In this document: in pieces, positions 13,667 to 16,457 of the stretch
Numbering within the stretch: position 1 is the first letter of the stretch
Layout of the letters: every line of letters starts with the position of its first letter
From: Actinomycetota bacterium
Lineage (GTDB): Bacteria; Actinomycetota; Thermoleophilia; UBA2241
Direction: 5' to 3'
DNA: 16,457 nucleotides
NCBI GenBank assembly: GCA_012719015.1
Contig: JAAYBE010000232.1
Location: 1 to 16,457, forward strand
Notes under the pieces: generated by a model
Databases searched by the model: none
Told to the model about the DNA's origin: nothing
Seen by the model: the letters and a program-made list of their open reading frames with translations, nothing else
Position numbers and translations under genes: made by a program

Positions 13667-13730
13667 GGCGCAGGCGTTCCACCTCGCGACCGCGCGCGCG
13701 TAGCGGTAGGACTGCCGCGGCGGATCCGTC

Positions 13731-15137
13731 TCACGCCCGTGCAGTCCCGCCGTCCTCCGGCCCCGCGAACGGCCACTGCCCCACGATCAGGCTGAGCACG
13801 CCCTGCAGCAGCAGCACGACGACGATGGTCAGGATGATGCCGAGCCACGAGGAGGTCGTCAGCGCCAGCACGATCAGGCCCACGACCACGACGCCCCAGC
13901 GCACGACCGGCGCGTGGTCGACGATCCACGACGTGACCGGGGAGTCCGGGATGCGCACCTCGACCGCCTGCCCGGTCGCGCGCTTGCCCGCGGCGACGAG
14001 CCCGGCGCGCACGTCGCGGCGGCCGAGCAGCCAGACGAGCACGGCCGCCACCAGGCCGACCACACAGATCCAGATGGTCAGCGTCGTCAGCGGACGGAGG
14101 GAGCGGTCCACGATGTCCCGGACGAGGTCGGCGACAGTCCCCTGCTCGAGCCGTGTCGTCAGGTACTCCGACAGGCGGGCGACGATGACGCGAGTGACGA
14201 AGATGGCGATCGCCGCCCCGACGCCGATCGCCATCGCCGTCCGCGTCCGACGGCGCGACAGCCAGACGGTCGTGGCGATGAGCGTCGCCGTCACGAGCGG
14301 CAGGATCCAGACGAGGCGGTCGAACCACTTGACCGCCACCTGGAGCGGCCCCAGCGCGTCCGACTGGAGCAGGGTGATCTGCCCGAAGTCGGACGGCAGC
14401 GGCCTGCCCGACCAGTTGGCCAGCTCCTGGATGCCCGCCTGAGGGTCCGTGCCCGGCTCGATCACGGGCGGGTTCACGCGATCCGAGAGGACATCGGGCA
14501 GGCGCTCGCTCACCCAGAGCAGGACCCGGCTGACCAGCGGCAGGGTGTTCAGCTTGACGTCGCTCCCCCGGACGTAGGCGGCGGTGCTCTCCCCCCGCAG
14601 CATCGCCACGACCTGCTGGTGGCCGGCCTCCACAACCTTCAGCCACAGGCCATACGCCTCAGGGGAGCTGAGCACCTTGACGGTCCCCTTGGCGATCACG
14701 TCCTCGGCATAGCCCGCGATGGGCCCGGCCAGCACCCGCAGCCTGGTGGGCAGGGCCTCCGCCAGCCGCTGCTCCAGGGCGGTCGCCTGGACGACCTGGT
14801 CGCTGACGTACGCGCTCAGGCTCCGGATCTTCTCCGGGTCCTTGCCGATGGGGGCGACGACCTGCATGAAGCCGTCCGCGTCCATGAGCGTGTGGTGGCC
14901 CCACCAGGTGAGACCGGTCACCACGACCGCCAGGCAGGACAGGGCGATGAGGACGACGAGCAGCGCGCCACGCAGGCGGCTGGGGCGGTGCGCCGGAGCC
15001 GGCCGTGCGGCGGTCGTCTCCTCCCCGGCGTCCACGACAGCGGTCGTCTCCTCGCCGGCGGGGACGGCCCGGGTCACGCTCGTCCGCTCGTCCGGCGCCA
15101 GCGCGCCGGCCTGTCGTGAGTCGTCTGCGTCCGCCAC
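13731..15137 (-). CDS. Multi-pass membrane protein of unknown function
   Basis: I recognise only a general actinobacterial-type integral membrane protein, not a characterised family. The 468-residue product has an acidic, Ala/Pro-rich N-terminal tail (1-56), TM1 at about 57-79, a large domain of about 190 residues (80-272), then TM2 about 275-294, TM3 301-320, TM4 349-371, TM5 412-430 and TM6 432-453. If the tail is cytoplasmic, the large domain faces outward. That domain contains alpha-helical stretches and IRSLSAYVSDQVVQATAL (104-121). The tail has a 10-residue tandem repeat (AGEETTAVVD / AGEETTAARP). The start is GTG 15137, with AAGGGGG 6 nt upstream. It has its own 80-nt upstream region containing an inverted repeat. 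No catalytic motif is visible. Confidence 0.8.
   Translation of the reverse strand: MADADDSRQAGALAPDERTSVTRAVPAGEETTAVVDAGEETTAARPAPAHRPSRLRGALLVVLIALSCLAVVVTGLTWWGHHTLMDADGFMQVVAPIGKDPEKIRSLSAYVSDQVVQATALEQRLAEALPTRLRVLAGPIAGYAEDVIAKGTVKVLSSPEAYGLWLKVVEAGHQQVVAMLRGESTAAYVRGSDVKLNTLPLVSRVLLWVSERLPDVLSDRVNPPVIEPGTDPQAGIQELANWSGRPLPSDFGQITLLQSDALGPLQVAVKWFDRLVWILPLVTATLIATTVWLSRRRTRTAMAIGVGAAIAIFVTRVIVARLSEYLTTRLEQGTVADLVRDIVDRSLRPLTTLTIWICVVGLVAAVLVWLLGRRDVRAGLVAAGKRATGQAVEVRIPDSPVTSWIVDHAPVVRWGVVVVGLIVLALTTSSWLGIILTIVVVLLLQGVLSLIVGQWPFAGPEDGGTARA
15010..15060. repeat. Tandem 30-nt repeat in the membrane protein N-terminus
   Basis: Two 21-nt copies with a single mismatch start at 15010 and 15040 (core GCGGTCGTCTCCTC). 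They are in frame and encode the repeated GEETTA segment of the cytoplasmic-looking tail. The copy number could vary by slippage without shifting the frame. Confidence 0.6.
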
Positions 15138-15173
15138 GATCGTCCCCCTTGGCTCGTCCGTCCGTGCCGCCCG

Positions 15174-15196
15174 ATCACTGCCGTCCGGTCAGTGAT
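15174..15196. promoter_or_regulatory. Inverted repeat upstream of the membrane protein gene
   Basis: ATCACTG (15174-15180) and CAGTGAT (15190-15196) are perfect 7-bp arms around 9 nt. The site lies 22 nt past the end of the cystathionine gamma-synthase-like gene and 37 nt before the start of the membrane protein gene, both on the minus strand. It could be a dimeric-repressor operator for the latter or a terminator hairpin for the former. No T-tract follows the stem. Confidence 0.45.
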
Positions 15197-15217
15197 TCCC
15201 CGAACGGGCCGAAAAGC

Positions 15218-16444
15218 CTACGCGACGGCGAGCGCCTGCTCGAGGTCGGCGATCAGGTCGTCGGTGTCCTCGATGCCGACCGAGTAGCGGATCAATCCTT
15301 CGGGGATCCCCATCGCCGCGCGCTCCTCGGGCGTGCACTCCACGTGACTGGTCGTCGCCGGCGGGCCGGCCACCGTCTCCACGGCGCCGAGGTTGGCGGC
15401 GCGATGGGCGAGCTTGAGCCGCGGCAACACACGCTTGACCGCCTCGAAACCGCCCTCGAGGCCGAAGCTAAGCATGCCGCCGTAGCCGCGCATCTGACGG
15501 ACCGCGATCTCGTGACCGGGGTGGGACGGCAGTCCCGGATAGCTGACGACCGAGACGACCGGCTGTTCCTCGAGCCACCGGGCGATGCGCAGCGCGCTCT
15601 CGTTCTGACGGCCGATGCGCAGGGCCAGCGTCTTCACGCTGCGGATGAGGAGGTAGGCGACCATCGGGTCGAGGGAGGAGCCGACGATCTGCCGGTAATG
15701 GTGGATCTTCTGCACGAGGTCGGCGGGGCCGCAGACCACTCCGCCGAGCACGTCGGCATGACCGCCCAGGTACTTCGTCGCGCTGTGCAGGACGATGTCG
15801 GCGCCCAGGGCGAGAGGGCTCTGGTTGACGGGCGTCGCGAACGTGTTGTCGACGACGACCGTCGCGCCGACGGCGTGGCCGGCGGCGGCCAGGCGCGCGA
15901 TGTCGACCACCTTGAGCGTGGGATTGGTCGGCGTCTCCAGGTAGAGCACCGAACAACCCCTGGAGACCGCGGCCTCGATCTGCTCGTGATCGGTGGTGTC
16001 GCAGAGCTCGACCCCGATGCCGAACCGGGGCAGGAAGTCGAGGAAGATGCGGTTGGTGCCGCCGTAGGAGTCCTTCACCGAGACCACCCGGTCGCCGGGC
16101 GAGAGCAGACCGAAGAGGACGCAGCTCACGGCCGCCATACCGGTGGCGAAGCTGGTCGCCGCGTCGGCCTCCTCGAGCTGCCTGATCTTCTCCTCGAAGG
16201 CGTGGACCGTCGGGTTCGAGTCGCGGCTGTAGATGTGCCCCGGAGTGCGCCCGTGGGCGACGTCCAGCCACGCGTCCACGTCCGGATACCCGTACGCCGC
16301 GCTGTAGACCACCGGCACCTGGGTCGCGCCCTGGACGAGCGACTCCTCCTCACCGGCCCAGACCGCCTGGGTGTCGAGCGAGAGGGAGCGGGGCTGCTCC
16401 CCGGATGGCGCGACGTGACCCTCGTACCGTGTGTTCTCGCTCAT
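15218..16444 (-). CDS. Cystathionine gamma-synthase-type PLP enzyme
   Basis: Members of the Cys/Met-metabolism PLP family make or break C-S bonds in transsulfuration or methionine synthesis. The 408-residue product has YSRDSNPT (72-79) with Tyr72 and Arg74, which contact PLP of the neighbouring subunit. SYGGTNRIF (126-134) has Tyr127 stacking on the cofactor, and VVVDNTFATP (196-205) has Asp199. The Schiff-base Lys224 is in SATKYLGGHADVLGG, and GLIRYSVGIED (383-393) has Arg386, which binds the substrate carboxylate. All are intact and the length is normal. The ATG start has GAGGAG 7 nt upstream. The sequence cannot separate cystathionine gamma-synthase, O-succinyl/acetylhomoserine sulfhydrylase, cystathionine gamma-lyase and methionine gamma-lyase, so no symbol is given. 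No S-box or other riboswitch can be judged because only 13 nt of upstream sequence is in the window. Confidence 0.92.
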   Translation of the reverse strand: MSENTRYEGHVAPSGEQPRSLSLDTQAVWAGEEESLVQGATQVPVVYSAAYGYPDVDAWLDVAHGRTPGHIYSRDSNPTVHAFEEKIRQLEEADAATSFATGMAAVSCVLFGLLSPGDRVVSVKDSYGGTNRIFLDFLPRFGIGVELCDTTDHEQIEAAVSRGCSVLYLETPTNPTLKVVDIARLAAAGHAVGATVVVDNTFATPVNQSPLALGADIVLHSATKYLGGHADVLGGVVCGPADLVQKIHHYRQIVGSSLDPMVAYLLIRSVKTLALRIGRQNESALRIARWLEEQPVVSVVSYPGLPSHPGHEIAVRQMRGYGGMLSFGLEGGFEAVKRVLPRLKLAHRAANLGAVETVAGPPATTSHVECTPEERAAMGIPEGLIRYSVGIEDTDDLIADLEQALAVA

Positions 16445-16457
16445 GCGGCCGCTCCTC

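Noticed and set aside
13914..15119. Plus-strand frame (401 codons) antisense to the membrane protein
   Set aside because: The translation is Asp/His/Arg/Gln-rich and lacks a ribosome site; the minus-strand frame has clear membrane helices.
1..16457. CRISPR arrays, insertion sequences, tRNA or rRNA genes
   Set aside because: No regular repeat-spacer pattern, transposase motifs, terminal repeats or cloverleaf-type sequences were seen.

Overview
The window is strongly GC-rich chromosomal DNA. Codon third positions are mostly G or C, GTG starts are frequent, and the genes are tightly packed. The gene families fit a deep-branching member of the Actinomycetota better than a Streptomyces- or mycobacterium-type genome: Ig-like/YkuD L,D-transpeptidases, a permuted SpoIID/LytB protein, S-layer-homology repeats fused to NlpC/P60, and several apparently leaderless genes. 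This placement is inference from family content; there is no rRNA marker here. I see no mobile element, CRISPR array, tRNA or rRNA.

Layout. (1) 1-441, minus: 5' part of a family-5 peptide/solute-binding protein that runs off the left edge. (2) 542-4357, plus: a small acidic protein of unknown function, then a complete dTDP-L-rhamnose set in the order rmlA, rmlC-like, rmlD, rmlB, probably one operon started by a leaderless promoter. (3) 4433-9682: an envelope-remodelling group. Two paralogous secreted L,D-transpeptidases and an SLH-NlpC/P60 endopeptidase lie on the minus strand; a SpoIID/LytB protein diverges on the plus strand. (4) 9800-11038, plus: a DadA-like FAD amino-acid oxidoreductase with an awkward 5' end. 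(5) 13666-11062, minus: Nramp manganese/iron transporter, universal stress protein and HAD phosphatase. The first two are only 3 nt apart, and the third has its own -10 element. (6) 15137-13731, minus: a six-helix membrane protein of unknown function. (7) 16444-15218, minus: a cystathionine gamma-synthase-type PLP enzyme.

How it fits together: regions 2 and 3 both serve the cell surface. The rml genes make dTDP-rhamnose for surface glycans. The four secreted proteins of region 3 cross-link, cut or trim peptidoglycan, and three of them carry similar-looking Ig-like modules. The rest is metal, stress and amino-acid housekeeping. I found no clear undescribed defence or mobile system. The best second looks are the unexplained first gene of the rml operon, the divergent RmlC, the Ig-module wall-enzyme group, the leaderless promoters, the oxidoreductase 5' end, and the long hairpin under the ends of two convergent genes.
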